Notes under the pieces: model-generated
Database searches by the model: none
Seen by the model: the letters and a program-made list of their open reading frames with translations, nothing else
Told to the model about the DNA's origin: nothing
Shown: positions 41,766-50,693 of the stretch, piece after piece
Numbering within the stretch: position 1 is the first letter of the stretch
Layout: each line of letters begins with the position of its first letter
Source of the DNA: Floridanema evergladense
GTDB lineage: Bacteria > Cyanobacteriota > Cyanobacteriia > Cyanobacteriales > Aerosakkonemataceae
Strand: one strand, 5' to 3'
Assembly: GCF_041929205.1 (NCBI RefSeq)
Contig: NZ_JBHFNT010000075.1
DNA: 64,000 nucleotides
Translations under genes and position numbers: made by a program

Positions 41766-43268
41766 ATGATTGTTGACGATCGATACTATGACGTAATTAT
41801 TGTTGGTACGGGTGCAGGTGGTGGAACTCTGGCACGAAAGCTGGCACCAACTGGTAAAAAAATTTTACTGCTCGATCGCGGAGAACTGATCTATCGGGAA
41901 AGTTCGGAGTTAATCGATACAGAGGTTTTTAAGAAAGAGCTATATCATGCACCTGAATCCTGGTATGACAGCACAGGAGAACCATTCAATCCGCAAACCT
42001 ATTACGCTGTTGGTGGCAATACCAAAATTTGGAGTGGCGTTTTGCAGCGAATGCGCGAACGTGACTTTGAGCAAGTGCAACATCAGGGTGGCATTTCTCC
42101 CTCATGGCCTCTAAAATATCAGGACTTTGAACCCTACTACACAGAAGCCGAAAAGTTGTACCAAGTACACGGTAAACTCGAAGATGACCCCACTGAGCCG
42201 CCCCATAGCGAAGCTTATCCGTTTCCCGAAGTTGATCATGGGCCGCTGTTGCAACAGATTGGTGAAAACCTTTCTCAGCAGGGTTTACATCCAGTTCATT
42301 TACCGTTAGGTTTGGGCGATCAAGGTAGAACTGATGCGGAAGATACGGGAGTTAGCCCAATCCTCAATAGTGAAAATATCACCCTGAAAACTTCTGCTCA
42401 AGTGGTTTGTCTGCACACTAACCCATCAGGTTCAGAGATTAAAGCGGTTGAGGCAAAAATTGGCGAACAGTCCTATTTGTTTTTAGGCGATATTGTGGTG
42501 CTTGCCTGTGGTGCTGTAAACTCGGCAGCTTTACTGCTACGGTCTGCTAATGAAAAACATCCTAACGGGATTGCTAACAGTTCTGGTCAGGTGGGGCGAA
42601 ATTTAATGAAACAACTGCTGTCAGTTGTAGTGCAATTAACCTCTTCTGCTAATTCTGGGACGTTTTCCCGCACGTTGGGGCTAAATGATTTTTATTGGGG
42701 AGATAAGGATTTTCCCTATCCGATGGGTCAAGTACAGAACTCTGGTGGGATTTTCCAAGATGTGATTTTTGCCGAAGCACCCCCAATTTTATCGGCGTTA
42801 TCTAGACTGATGCCAAATTTCGGTTTGCGGCAGCTGGCAACTCATTCGATCGGTTGGTGGTTAAAAACCGAAGATTTACCCAATCCTAAGAATCGAGTTT
42901 ACTATGTGGGGGACAAACTGCGAGTTGATTACACTGCGAATAATGTAGAAGCGCACGATCGCTTAGTGTATCGTTGGCTTGATGTTTTGAAAAGTGTTGA
43001 ACAATCTCAACCTAATATATTTAACCGCACCACCCATCCTCGCAGCGATATGCCTGTACAAGTTGTAGCGCATCAGTGCGGCACTTGTCGGTTTGGCGAA
43101 GACCCTGCAACTTCGGTGTTGGATCTCAATTGTCGTACTCATGATGTGCATAATCTCTATGTGGTAGATAGCAGTTTTTTTCCATCTCATGCTAGTGTTA
43201 GTCCCGGATTAACGGTGATTGCTAATGCTTTGCGGGTGGGCGATCGCTTGATCGATCGATTGAAGTAA
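41766..43268 (+). CDS. GMC oxidoreductase 3, Cys cluster lost
   Basis: 500 residues, paralogue of the copies at 5031 and 33073 with the same GTGAGGG FAD motif and end (VVAHQCGTCRFG, VSPGLTVIANALRVGDRLID). The stretch corresponding to the four-Cys cluster is deleted and reads LGLGDQGRTDAEDTGVSPI (about 179-197). It has presumably lost the metal site or structural role of that cluster. AGGAGG precedes the ATG. It follows coxC directly and ends with a strong terminator. Confidence 0.92.
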   Translation: MIVDDRYYDVIIVGTGAGGGTLARKLAPTGKKILLLDRGELIYRESSELIDTEVFKKELYHAPESWYDSTGEPFNPQTYYAVGGNTKIWSGVLQRMRERDFEQVQHQGGISPSWPLKYQDFEPYYTEAEKLYQVHGKLEDDPTEPPHSEAYPFPEVDHGPLLQQIGENLSQQGLHPVHLPLGLGDQGRTDAEDTGVSPILNSENITLKTSAQVVCLHTNPSGSEIKAVEAKIGEQSYLFLGDIVVLACGAVNSAALLLRSANEKHPNGIANSSGQVGRNLMKQLLSVVVQLTSSANSGTFSRTLGLNDFYWGDKDFPYPMGQVQNSGGIFQDVIFAEAPPILSALSRLMPNFGLRQLATHSIGWWLKTEDLPNPKNRVYYVGDKLRVDYTANNVEAHDRLVYRWLDVLKSVEQSQPNIFNRTTHPRSDMPVQVVAHQCGTCRFGEDPATSVLDLNCRTHDVHNLYVVDSSFFPSHASVSPGLTVIANALRVGDRLIDRLK

Positions 43269-43274
43269 AGTAGA

Positions 43275-43327
43275 CTCTTCCGTACTGGTGGTGGAAAACT
43301 TCCAGTACGGAAGAGCCAGTTTTTTCC
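43275..43327 (+). terminator. Rho-independent terminator of GMC3
   Basis: CTCTTCCGTACTGG (43275-43288) pairs with CCAGTACGGAAGAG (43302-43315), and CCAGTTTTTT follows. Ends the cox-GMC3 transcript. Confidence 0.88.
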
Positions 43328-43393
43328 AAAAACAACATTAACAGCCTATAGTTCAGAAGAAATAGAAATAGCTTTAATCCTCAAACTACCAAA

Positions 43394-44893
43394 ATGCCTG
43401 ACACACCGATCGAACCCATAACTCGCAAACCAAGTACTACCGAGCATACCTTATCGCTGCCTCAGCAAGAGATTCGTTATACAGCCTCAGCCGAATGGCA
43501 AACCTTGTTTGAGGAAGAAAAACCGATCGCTTCCATGTTCCATGTTGCCTATATTGTCCAAAATCAGCAGGCAAATATCAGACCGCTAACTTTCATTTTC
43601 AATGGTGGCCCTGGTGCAGCTTCCGCTTATCTCCATATAGGCGCATTAGGGCCAAAGCGAATTCAATTTGGGACACAGGGTAGTCTACCAAAACCACCAG
43701 TGCAAGTAGTGGATAATTTAGAAAGCTGGCTTTCTTTTACTGATTTAGTATTCATTGACCCTATTGGTACAGGTTTTAGTCGGAGCTTACCATCAGATAA
43801 AGAAGGACAGAATAAATCTGATGAGAAAGCTGATACAAAAGTATCTGATAAAGCTCAAGAAAACCAATTTTGGGAAGTGGAGCGAGACTTAAAAGCTTTA
43901 GGTGAATTTATTCAAAGATTTCTGTCGCAAAAGAAACGTTGGCTTTCTCCTATTTTTATTGCTGGAGAAAGTTACGGTGGTTTTCGAGTAGCTAAATTAG
44001 CTAAGAAATTACAACAGGAATATGGTGTTGGTCTTTCTGGTGCTATTTTAATTTCTCCAGCTTTAGAATTTAGTTTTCTGGCTGGTAATGATTACAATCT
44101 TACCTCTTGGGCAACTGTTTTTCCCTCTCTGGCAGCTGCTGGCGTGCATCATCATCGCGCTCAATGGGCAGGAGAAGTTGAAGATTTAGAGCATCATTTA
44201 GATGTTGCCGAACAATTTGCCCGTCAGACGTTAATTCCTTTATTAGCAATGGGTGATATAGCTACAGCGGATGAACGTCAAACTGCTTATGAGCGAATGG
44301 CTAGTTTGATTGGTTTACCTATTTCATTAGTTGAAAAATTAGGGGGAAGAATTGATATTGAAGTTTTTTCGCGGGAATTATTAAGGGAGCAACAAAGAAT
44401 TTTGGGATTGTATGATGCTTCAATTACGGCGATCGATCCTTTCCCAGAAAGACTAAACTATGAAGGGATCGATCCAACTCTAGATGGGATCGATCGATTA
44501 TTTACCGGAGCAATTAACAGTCATTTACGAGATACTTTAGGTGTAGAAACTGACCTAACTTATCATTTGTTGAATTATGAGGTAAATAAAGCTTGGAAAT
44601 TCGACATTAAAGGTGATTTCAAACAAGGCTTTATTGGTTCAGTAGACGATTTGCGTGTGGGGATGACGCTCAATCCTTATATGCAAGTGTATATCAATCA
44701 CGGATTTTTTGATTTAGTTACGCCTTATTTTGCTTCCAATCATTTAGCAAATTTGATGAAACTAAACCCCGAAATTCGCCCGAACTTAACTCTGAAACAT
44801 TACCGGGGTGGACATATGTTCTACACTTGGGATGATTCCCGGCAACAATGGTTTAGTGATATTAAAGAGTTGTATCAAAAGGCGATAAAATAA
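43394..44893 (+). CDS. S10 serine carboxypeptidase-like protein
   Basis: 499 residues. The family block LTFIFNGGPGAASAYLHIG, oxyanion region and the nucleophile Ser in AGESYGGFR (near 197) are present; catalytic Asp lies in INHGFFDLVTPY and His in YRGGHMFYTW near the C-terminus. A charged, low-complexity insert (DKEGQNKSDEKADTKVSDKA) sits before the nucleophile. No signal peptide is seen. Secreted carboxypeptidases are typical of the family; here a cytoplasmic peptidase or acyl-transfer role is equally possible. Confidence 0.88.
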   Translation: MPDTPIEPITRKPSTTEHTLSLPQQEIRYTASAEWQTLFEEEKPIASMFHVAYIVQNQQANIRPLTFIFNGGPGAASAYLHIGALGPKRIQFGTQGSLPKPPVQVVDNLESWLSFTDLVFIDPIGTGFSRSLPSDKEGQNKSDEKADTKVSDKAQENQFWEVERDLKALGEFIQRFLSQKKRWLSPIFIAGESYGGFRVAKLAKKLQQEYGVGLSGAILISPALEFSFLAGNDYNLTSWATVFPSLAAAGVHHHRAQWAGEVEDLEHHLDVAEQFARQTLIPLLAMGDIATADERQTAYERMASLIGLPISLVEKLGGRIDIEVFSRELLREQQRILGLYDASITAIDPFPERLNYEGIDPTLDGIDRLFTGAINSHLRDTLGVETDLTYHLLNYEVNKAWKFDIKGDFKQGFIGSVDDLRVGMTLNPYMQVYINHGFFDLVTPYFASNHLANLMKLNPEIRPNLTLKHYRGGHMFYTWDDSRQQWFSDIKELYQKAIK

Positions 44894-44919
44894 AACTGCG
44901 GCAGTTGAGTTAACTACAG

Positions 44920-47166
44920 ATGAATAACTCTCCAGAAAACGAATCTCATTCATCAGCAGGGGGCGGTTTACCTGTAATTCAATACTGGGTAGAAAAGACT
45001 TTCACGCCTACAGGATTGAAACTATGGCAAACCTTGAATCATAAAAGTGCTTGTCTATCCTGCGCTTGGGGAACAGGCGGACAAAAAGGCGGATTTGTTA
45101 ACGAAGCGGGAGAATATTTACAGCGCTGTGCTAAAAGTGTAGAAGCGATCGCATCGGAATTACAACCTGCCATTAACCCAGAATTTTTTGAGAAATATAG
45201 TATTGCTCAACTGCAAGAATTAACATCTCAAGAGTGCGATCGTTTAGGTAGACTAAATTATCCTCTAATTTTAAGACAGGGAGCTTCTCACTACGATCGG
45301 ATTACCTGGGAAGAAGTTTTCCAAATAGCTACTAAAGCATTTCAACAACCCGCCGAACGCATTGCCACATACAGTTCTGGGCGTTCCTCTAACGAAGCAG
45401 CTTATCTGCTACAGCTGCTCATGCGTAGCTTAGGCAGCAATAACCTAGCAGATTGTTCCGACCTCTGTCACGCACCCTCAACCGTTGGATTAAAAAAAGT
45501 ATTTGGCTCAGGTACATCAATGGTGAGCCTAGAAAGCCTAAAAGAAAGTGATTGTGTCGTTTTAGTTGGCTCTAACGCCCCCGCCAATCATCCCCGATTA
45601 ATGAACGAATTAATTAAATTGCGCCAAAGAAACGGCAAAATTGTTATTATTAACCCACAAATCGAAATAGGCTTAGTTAAATTTGCTTCTCCAGCTTTTC
45701 CAATTAAATCTCTCCTCACAGGCGGCTCAGACATTTCTACTTTATATTTGCAATTAATTCCTGGTAGTGATGTTGCCCTATTTATTGGATTACAAAAATC
45801 CTTAATTGAACAAAATTTGATCAAAAAAGACTATCTCACTTCTTCTACGGATGGTTGGCAAGAAGTGATAAATTATGCCCAACAAACATCTTGGAAAACT
45901 ATTACTAATACTTGTGGTTTATCCCAAGAAGAAATTACAGCGGCAGCTTATTTAATTGGCAGTTCTGAGCGAGTAGTTTTTGCTTGGGCAATGGGTATTA
46001 CTCAGCATAATAATGGAGTAGATAACGTTTTTAGTATTGCTAATACAGCCTTAATTACGGGTAATGCGGGAAAACTCGGTGCAGGTACAATGCCGATTCG
46101 GGGACATTCCAACGTGCAAGGGTTTGGTTCAATGGGTGTAACTGTGCGGTTACGAGAAGAAATCAAACAAGCACTCTCCCAATTATTAGGGCATCCTGTA
46201 AGTGAAACTCCTGGTTATGATACTCGCGCTTTAATTGAAGCCGCTACAAAGGGAAAAATTGATACGCTTTTATGTTTGGGGGGAAATCTTTATGCAGCTA
46301 ACCCAGATTTACAACAAGCAAAATTTGCATTATCCCAAATTCAGACTATCTTTTATGTGGCGACTAAACCCAATTTAGGTCATTTTCACGGATTAGCTGG
46401 GCATCAAACTCTAATTTTACCTGTGTTCAATCGTTTTGAAAATCCCCATCAAACTACCACTGAATCCGGGAATAATTTTGTGCGGTTAAATGATGCGGGA
46501 ATTAGTCATTTACAACCCCCTAATGCTGACTTAATTTCGGAAGTGGAATTATTGACAGAAATCGCTCATCGCTTACATGGAGAAAGTCCAATTAATTGGC
46601 GGAAATTACAAGATACTAGCTATGTTAGGGAGTTAATTGCGAAAACCATTCCCGGTTATCAAAAAATTGCCACTATAGACAAAACTCAAGAAGAGTTTAC
46701 CATTGAAGGGCGGATTTTTTCTGAACCTAAATTTGCTACAACTTCGGGTAAAGCTCAAATGTTCGTTACACCTTTACCAGAATTATTTTTACCAAGAAAG
46801 ACTCATTTTGGTATTTCTGAGGAGCAAAGGGGAATTGTCCTAATTTTAGGTACTGGACGTAGCTACGGTCAACATAATACTGTTGTTTATCAGCAGGGAG
46901 ATAAGTATCGGGGAATGCCACATCGCTACTGTATTTTAATGAATTCTTTGGATGTGCAGAAAGCTGGATTACAAAAACATCAACGAGTTTCTGTCAAAGG
47001 TGATGCTGGAGAATTAGATAATATTGAGATTATTTGTGGTGCAATTCGTGAAGGTGCAGCTTTTATGTTTTATCCTGAAAGTAATATTTTATTTAAAGCT
47101 AATATAGACCCGCGCAGCGGTACACCTGCTTATAAACGAGTTCCCGTCTGTGTATATGTTAAGTAG
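44920..47166 (+). CDS. FdhF/YdeP-family molybdopterin oxidoreductase
   Basis: 748 residues. The N-terminal CLSCAWGTGGQKGG is like the YdeP subgroup of formate-dehydrogenase-type enzymes; GRSSNEAAYLLQLLMRSLG, ADCSDLCHAPS and the C-terminal molybdopterin dinucleotide-binding domain (RSYGQHNTVVYQQGDKYRG) follow. Substrate is unknown; YdeP is linked to acid resistance in E. coli. It starts 26 bases after the S10 peptidase gene and may be co-transcribed with it. Confidence 0.9.
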   Translation: MNNSPENESHSSAGGGLPVIQYWVEKTFTPTGLKLWQTLNHKSACLSCAWGTGGQKGGFVNEAGEYLQRCAKSVEAIASELQPAINPEFFEKYSIAQLQELTSQECDRLGRLNYPLILRQGASHYDRITWEEVFQIATKAFQQPAERIATYSSGRSSNEAAYLLQLLMRSLGSNNLADCSDLCHAPSTVGLKKVFGSGTSMVSLESLKESDCVVLVGSNAPANHPRLMNELIKLRQRNGKIVIINPQIEIGLVKFASPAFPIKSLLTGGSDISTLYLQLIPGSDVALFIGLQKSLIEQNLIKKDYLTSSTDGWQEVINYAQQTSWKTITNTCGLSQEEITAAAYLIGSSERVVFAWAMGITQHNNGVDNVFSIANTALITGNAGKLGAGTMPIRGHSNVQGFGSMGVTVRLREEIKQALSQLLGHPVSETPGYDTRALIEAATKGKIDTLLCLGGNLYAANPDLQQAKFALSQIQTIFYVATKPNLGHFHGLAGHQTLILPVFNRFENPHQTTTESGNNFVRLNDAGISHLQPPNADLISEVELLTEIAHRLHGESPINWRKLQDTSYVRELIAKTIPGYQKIATIDKTQEEFTIEGRIFSEPKFATTSGKAQMFVTPLPELFLPRKTHFGISEEQRGIVLILGTGRSYGQHNTVVYQQGDKYRGMPHRYCILMNSLDVQKAGLQKHQRVSVKGDAGELDNIEIICGAIREGAAFMFYPESNILFKANIDPRSGTPAYKRVPVCVYVK

Positions 47167-47189
47167 TCTCATTTTGAGTAATTCACTAG

Positions 47190-47348
47190 GCACTCCTTTT
47201 TATTGTTTATTGGTTGCTAACTGGATTGCAACAACTGAACGCAGTCCGGGAAGCCACCTGTCAAAGTATAGCCAATGTGCTGATTAATCTGACAAGTGAT
47301 GAGTTATTAAAAGTAATAGAAGGAATTACAGCAATACTGCTGGGTTAA
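47190..47348 (+). pseudogene. Remnant resembling the C-terminus of a MarR regulator
   Basis: Open frame without start codon whose second half reads LNAVREATCQSIANVLINL and TSDELLKVIEGITAILLG. This looks like the last helices of MarR-type regulators. No DNA-binding part precedes it. The rest of the gap, to 47561, shows nothing else recognisable. Confidence 0.45.
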
Positions 47349-47561
47349 GTATTTTTTGCCTTTGTAGGGGCGAAGCGATCGTACCGCAGGCTAAGACCTT
47401 AACATAACCGATGTAAGTCTTACCATAGATAGAAGCATACTCTTCTATTAGTAATATAAGTTATTAAAGATTCCTAAATTTGGAATAAGTTAGTTCAACG
47501 TACAAGGCAATTTAAGTTCTAAGACGAAAGCCAATGAATCAATGATATAGATTGTTTAATA

Positions 47562-48452
47562 ATGTACCCACAAACTAATTCTCATCCACTGCCCAGTACT
47601 TGGGTAAAGTTAGGTTCTGTACTGACTCCTACACAAACCTGGGAAGGTACGATGGTACGCGACCCATCCGTACTTTACCAATCTGGGCAATACAAGATGT
47701 GGTACTGGAATGATGGTTCATCAATTGGCTATGCTACCTCAGCCGATGGTGTTAACTGGACAAAATACAGCCAAAATCCAGTTTTTACCAATGTTCTTAG
47801 ACCCTCGGTAGTCTACAAAAGTGGAACCTATTATCTGTTCTACGCTAAAGCGGATGAAACGGCGATCGGTCTGGCAACATCAACAAATCCGCAGGGAGTA
47901 TTTACCGATCAAGGGCTAGTTTTGTCAGCCTCCCAAGTATGGGAAAACGGACTGATTAGAGGCCCTTCTGTCTGGTACGATCGCGAAACAGAACTGTTTA
48001 AGCTCTGGTACTCAGCAAGTTCTATTTCTCCTGAAGGTGTTCCCTGGACTGAACCAGCAGCAATTGGATATGCCACTTCCAAGGATGGAATTACTTGGAA
48101 TAAGTATGCCAACAATCCCATTATGCAAGGATTAAATGATGGCTCTTGGTTGGAGCGAGCAATTGAAACTTTAAGAGTTTACAAACAGAACAATATTTAC
48201 TATGGGTTTTATCATGGTGCTGATGCGCGGGGTATTAGCAGAATTGGATTAACAACCAGCATCGACGGTATCACCTGGAATCCCCAAGTAAGTGATTTAA
48301 TTCTAGACTTGGGCAACTATGAGGATTTTGATTCAGACTTCCTTTACACAACTGCACCTGTATATAACAGCGGTTGGAAGCTTTGGTATAACGGTCGCAA
48401 CAGTAACAACAGTAACCCCGAAGTTATCGGGCTGGCAATAACAACCATCTAA
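47562..48452 (+). CDS. Five-bladed beta-propeller protein (GH43/GH130-like)
   Basis: 296 residues with recurring blade motifs: VRDPSVLYQSGQYKMWYW, RPSVVYKSGTYYLFYAK, RGPSVWYDRETELFKLWYS, and repeated IGYATSADGVNW / IGYATSKDGITW. The fold is that of GH43, GH32 and GH130 enzymes. I cannot place the catalytic acidic triad with certainty, so enzyme activity is not assured. No signal peptide. It is followed by a glycosyltransferase after 21 bases, suggesting a role in polysaccharide or glycoconjugate metabolism. Confidence 0.8.
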   Translation: MYPQTNSHPLPSTWVKLGSVLTPTQTWEGTMVRDPSVLYQSGQYKMWYWNDGSSIGYATSADGVNWTKYSQNPVFTNVLRPSVVYKSGTYYLFYAKADETAIGLATSTNPQGVFTDQGLVLSASQVWENGLIRGPSVWYDRETELFKLWYSASSISPEGVPWTEPAAIGYATSKDGITWNKYANNPIMQGLNDGSWLERAIETLRVYKQNNIYYGFYHGADARGISRIGLTTSIDGITWNPQVSDLILDLGNYEDFDSDFLYTTAPVYNSGWKLWYNGRNSNNSNPEVIGLAITTI

Positions 48453-48473
48453 ATTATTGGATTTCCAAAGGAA

Positions 48474-49988
48474 TTGAACATGACTGTCACCAAAGTTCTT
48501 TATTACAACTGGGACCCTTACTTTGAACAACCAATGCAAGGCGGGGGCGTATCCATATATTGCCGTAACTTAATTGATTATTTGTCCCAACAAACTGATG
48601 ATCAAATTAATTTTCTTTACTCTGGATTTGACTACACATTTTTTAGGAAACAGCCCTACATTAAGCAAGTTTATAATAAACGTCATCCTAATACACCAAC
48701 CTTTTCCCTAGTTAATTCTCCTGTCACTGCTCCGGCAAAGTTTTCCTTTCAAGAGCCTCTAGAAAACATTGAAAATCCTGTCCTCGAAAAATGCTTTCAA
48801 CAGTTTTTAGGAGAATTTGGGCCTTTTGAAATTATTCACTTTCACAACTTAGAAGGAATCACGGCTAACTGCTTAAAATTAGCTAAAGAGAGTGGAGCTA
48901 AAGTTGTGTTTAGCTTGCATAACTATTGGGCTGTTTGTCCAGAAGTAAATTTATGGCGGATGAACAGTAGTCCTTGCCAAAATTATTTAGAAGGACGAGC
49001 TTGTGTTTCTTGTATACAGGAAGTAGTAATTTTGGACTTGGAATTGACTGTCAGAAAGGTATATCATTTAGGAAGTTTGCTAGGGTTCGATCGGCAATCC
49101 CTTCCTGTACGCTTGTCTGAAAAAATTTATCGAGCTTTTTACAGTAGAATTTGGTATCAATTAAACGTTCGCTCCAAATCTCCTTTGTCAAATCGACTAG
49201 AGATAACTGGTAAAGACCTGCCTCAGTTTGCTGATTTGTATCGAAAAAGACGACAGGAAATTGTCTCTATAATCAACCGCTATGTGGATGTAGCAATTTC
49301 TGTTTCAGAACGGACTACTTCTATATATGAGCAGTATGGAGTTAATTCCGATCGCTTGATTACACAGTATATAGGTAGCCAAGCAGCCCACTTTCAAATA
49401 CCACCTAATAACCCAGCTACTTACTCTCCAGGACAGCCCTTTCAATTAATTTATTTGGGAACATCAAGAAAAGATAAAGGGTTTTATTTCTTGTTAGAAG
49501 CACTACTTTCTCTACCAGAAGAAGAATTAAACTCGCTGGATTTAGTTATCGCCAGCCGAATCATTGATGCTGCTGAGTTGGCAATGGCAGTTCAGCAGAA
49601 AGGACAGTTGCTATCCTTAGCCCAGTCTCTTCATCGCTTCCGTTACTATCCTGGGTATAAATATGAAAATATTCCGACTATGTTAGACGGAATCCACTTG
49701 GGTGTTGTGCCACCATTATGGGAAGATAACCTGCCCCAAGTCACTTTTGAGTTACTCGCTTGCGGTGTGCCAGTGCTTTGCTCAAATCGAGGAGGCGCAC
49801 AGGAGTTTGTTCGCCATCCTGCTTTCATTTTCGATCCGGCAAAAGAAGGAGATTTCCCACAAAAGCTTCGTACTATTCGAGAAAACCCGCACTTATTAAC
49901 TGAGTTTTGGAAAGAGGCAAGACCTGTTAAGACAGTAGAGCAACATCTCAAAGAGTTAAGTAACATTTATAGTTTAAATTTTCTGTGA
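48474..49988 (+). CDS. Family 4-type glycosyltransferase
   Basis: 504 residues. GT-B fold indicators: QGGGVSIYCRNLIDYL at the N-terminal acceptor domain, IIHFHNLEG, VVFSLHNYWAVCPEV, LIYLGTSRKDKGFYFLLEAL at the domain border, and the donor-binding PQVTFELLACGVPVLCSNRGG with its ExxxxG motif near residue 425. A Cys-rich insert (CQNYLEGRACVSC) follows the first domain. Acceptor and sugar unknown. Probably co-transcribed with the propeller gene. The true start may be the second Met (MTVTKVL, 48480). Confidence 0.88.
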   Translation: MNMTVTKVLYYNWDPYFEQPMQGGGVSIYCRNLIDYLSQQTDDQINFLYSGFDYTFFRKQPYIKQVYNKRHPNTPTFSLVNSPVTAPAKFSFQEPLENIENPVLEKCFQQFLGEFGPFEIIHFHNLEGITANCLKLAKESGAKVVFSLHNYWAVCPEVNLWRMNSSPCQNYLEGRACVSCIQEVVILDLELTVRKVYHLGSLLGFDRQSLPVRLSEKIYRAFYSRIWYQLNVRSKSPLSNRLEITGKDLPQFADLYRKRRQEIVSIINRYVDVAISVSERTTSIYEQYGVNSDRLITQYIGSQAAHFQIPPNNPATYSPGQPFQLIYLGTSRKDKGFYFLLEALLSLPEEELNSLDLVIASRIIDAAELAMAVQQKGQLLSLAQSLHRFRYYPGYKYENIPTMLDGIHLGVVPPLWEDNLPQVTFELLACGVPVLCSNRGGAQEFVRHPAFIFDPAKEGDFPQKLRTIRENPHLLTEFWKEARPVKTVEQHLKELSNIYSLNFL

Positions 49989-50059
49989 AGTACGAACAAT
50001 TATGTTAGTGAATCTGTTTGATGGGGAACACTAAGCCCAGTGTATAGGGTTTTAGCCAA

Positions 50060-50473
50060 ATGAAAATTAGATTCGGATTAATTGCTATTACTGCTTTGAT
50101 TGGTTTAAGTGCTACGGTTGCTAACGCTCAACAGCGTTCTGACGACTTTCTCTTCCTACGTAACATTGATGGGCAAGCCAGGTTGGTTGGCTTCGGTCGC
50201 CAAGACTTAGGACTAGTGTCGAGTGACAAGTCTTTGACTGATAGTATCTGCCGTTTACCAAGGGCTAATGGCTCCTATTCGATTCCTTCGATTTGGAATA
50301 AATTATCTCCATACGGCGATCGCATTAGCAACATCTCTGCTTACAACCCAAAGGCGACCCAACCACCACTTATAGTACTTAAAAATGGTTCTGCAATTCA
50401 TGTTTCTAAGAATCCAAATTTACTAGCGATCGATCCTGATGTAATCTACAAAGAACTTTGCAGACAACTATAA
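50060..50473 (+). CDS. Small exported protein of unknown function
   Basis: 137 residues with a clear signal peptide (RFGLIAITALIGLSATVANA, cleavage before QQ). The mature part has two Cys (CRLPRANGSYSIPSIW and KELCRQL), likely disulfide-bonded. I know no family for it. Its stop TAA (50471-50473) is built from the TA target site and first base of MITE copy B; without the element the next bases would also read TAA, so the protein end is unchanged by the insertion. Confidence 0.75.
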   Translation: MKIRFGLIAITALIGLSATVANAQQRSDDFLFLRNIDGQARLVGFGRQDLGLVSSDKSLTDSICRLPRANGSYSIPSIWNKLSPYGDRISNISAYNPKATQPPLIVLKNGSAIHVSKNPNLLAIDPDVIYKELCRQL

Positions 50474-50581
50474 GCTGTCACGCATTTAAATCACTTATTA
50501 AGATTGCAGGGGGGCAGGGGAGAGAATTAGACGAATTTTCTTCTGTTTCCAAACAATCCAATTTAAATGCGGAACAGCTTA
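50471..50581. mobile_element. MITE copy B
   Basis: Same element as 4370-4496: TA, AGCTGTCACGCATTTAAAT at one end and ATTTAAATGCGGAACAGCT at the other, then TA. It carries one GGGGGGCA unit instead of three, which explains the 16-bp shorter length. It lies directly at the stop codon of the exported-protein gene. Confidence 0.85.
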
Positions 50582-50643
50582 AAACCTATATTCCGCAGAT
50601 ATGACTTAGATTTACTAAAGCAATACTATAAAAGTCACAAAAA

Positions 50644-50667
50644 AAGAGCGACATTCCGATCGCTCTT
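50644..50667 (-). terminator. Terminator of the ndhO-mdh operon
   Basis: AAGAGCGA / TCGCTCTT stem; on the minus strand it is followed by TTTTTGTGAC. It lies about 27 bases beyond the mdh stop. Confidence 0.75.
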
Positions 50668-50693
50668 CCCAAAAAATAATCAACAAAAAACCA

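Noticed and set aside
50471..50473. MITE B creating a premature stop in the exported-protein gene
   Set aside because: Removing the element leaves TAA at the same codon, so the protein end was not changed.
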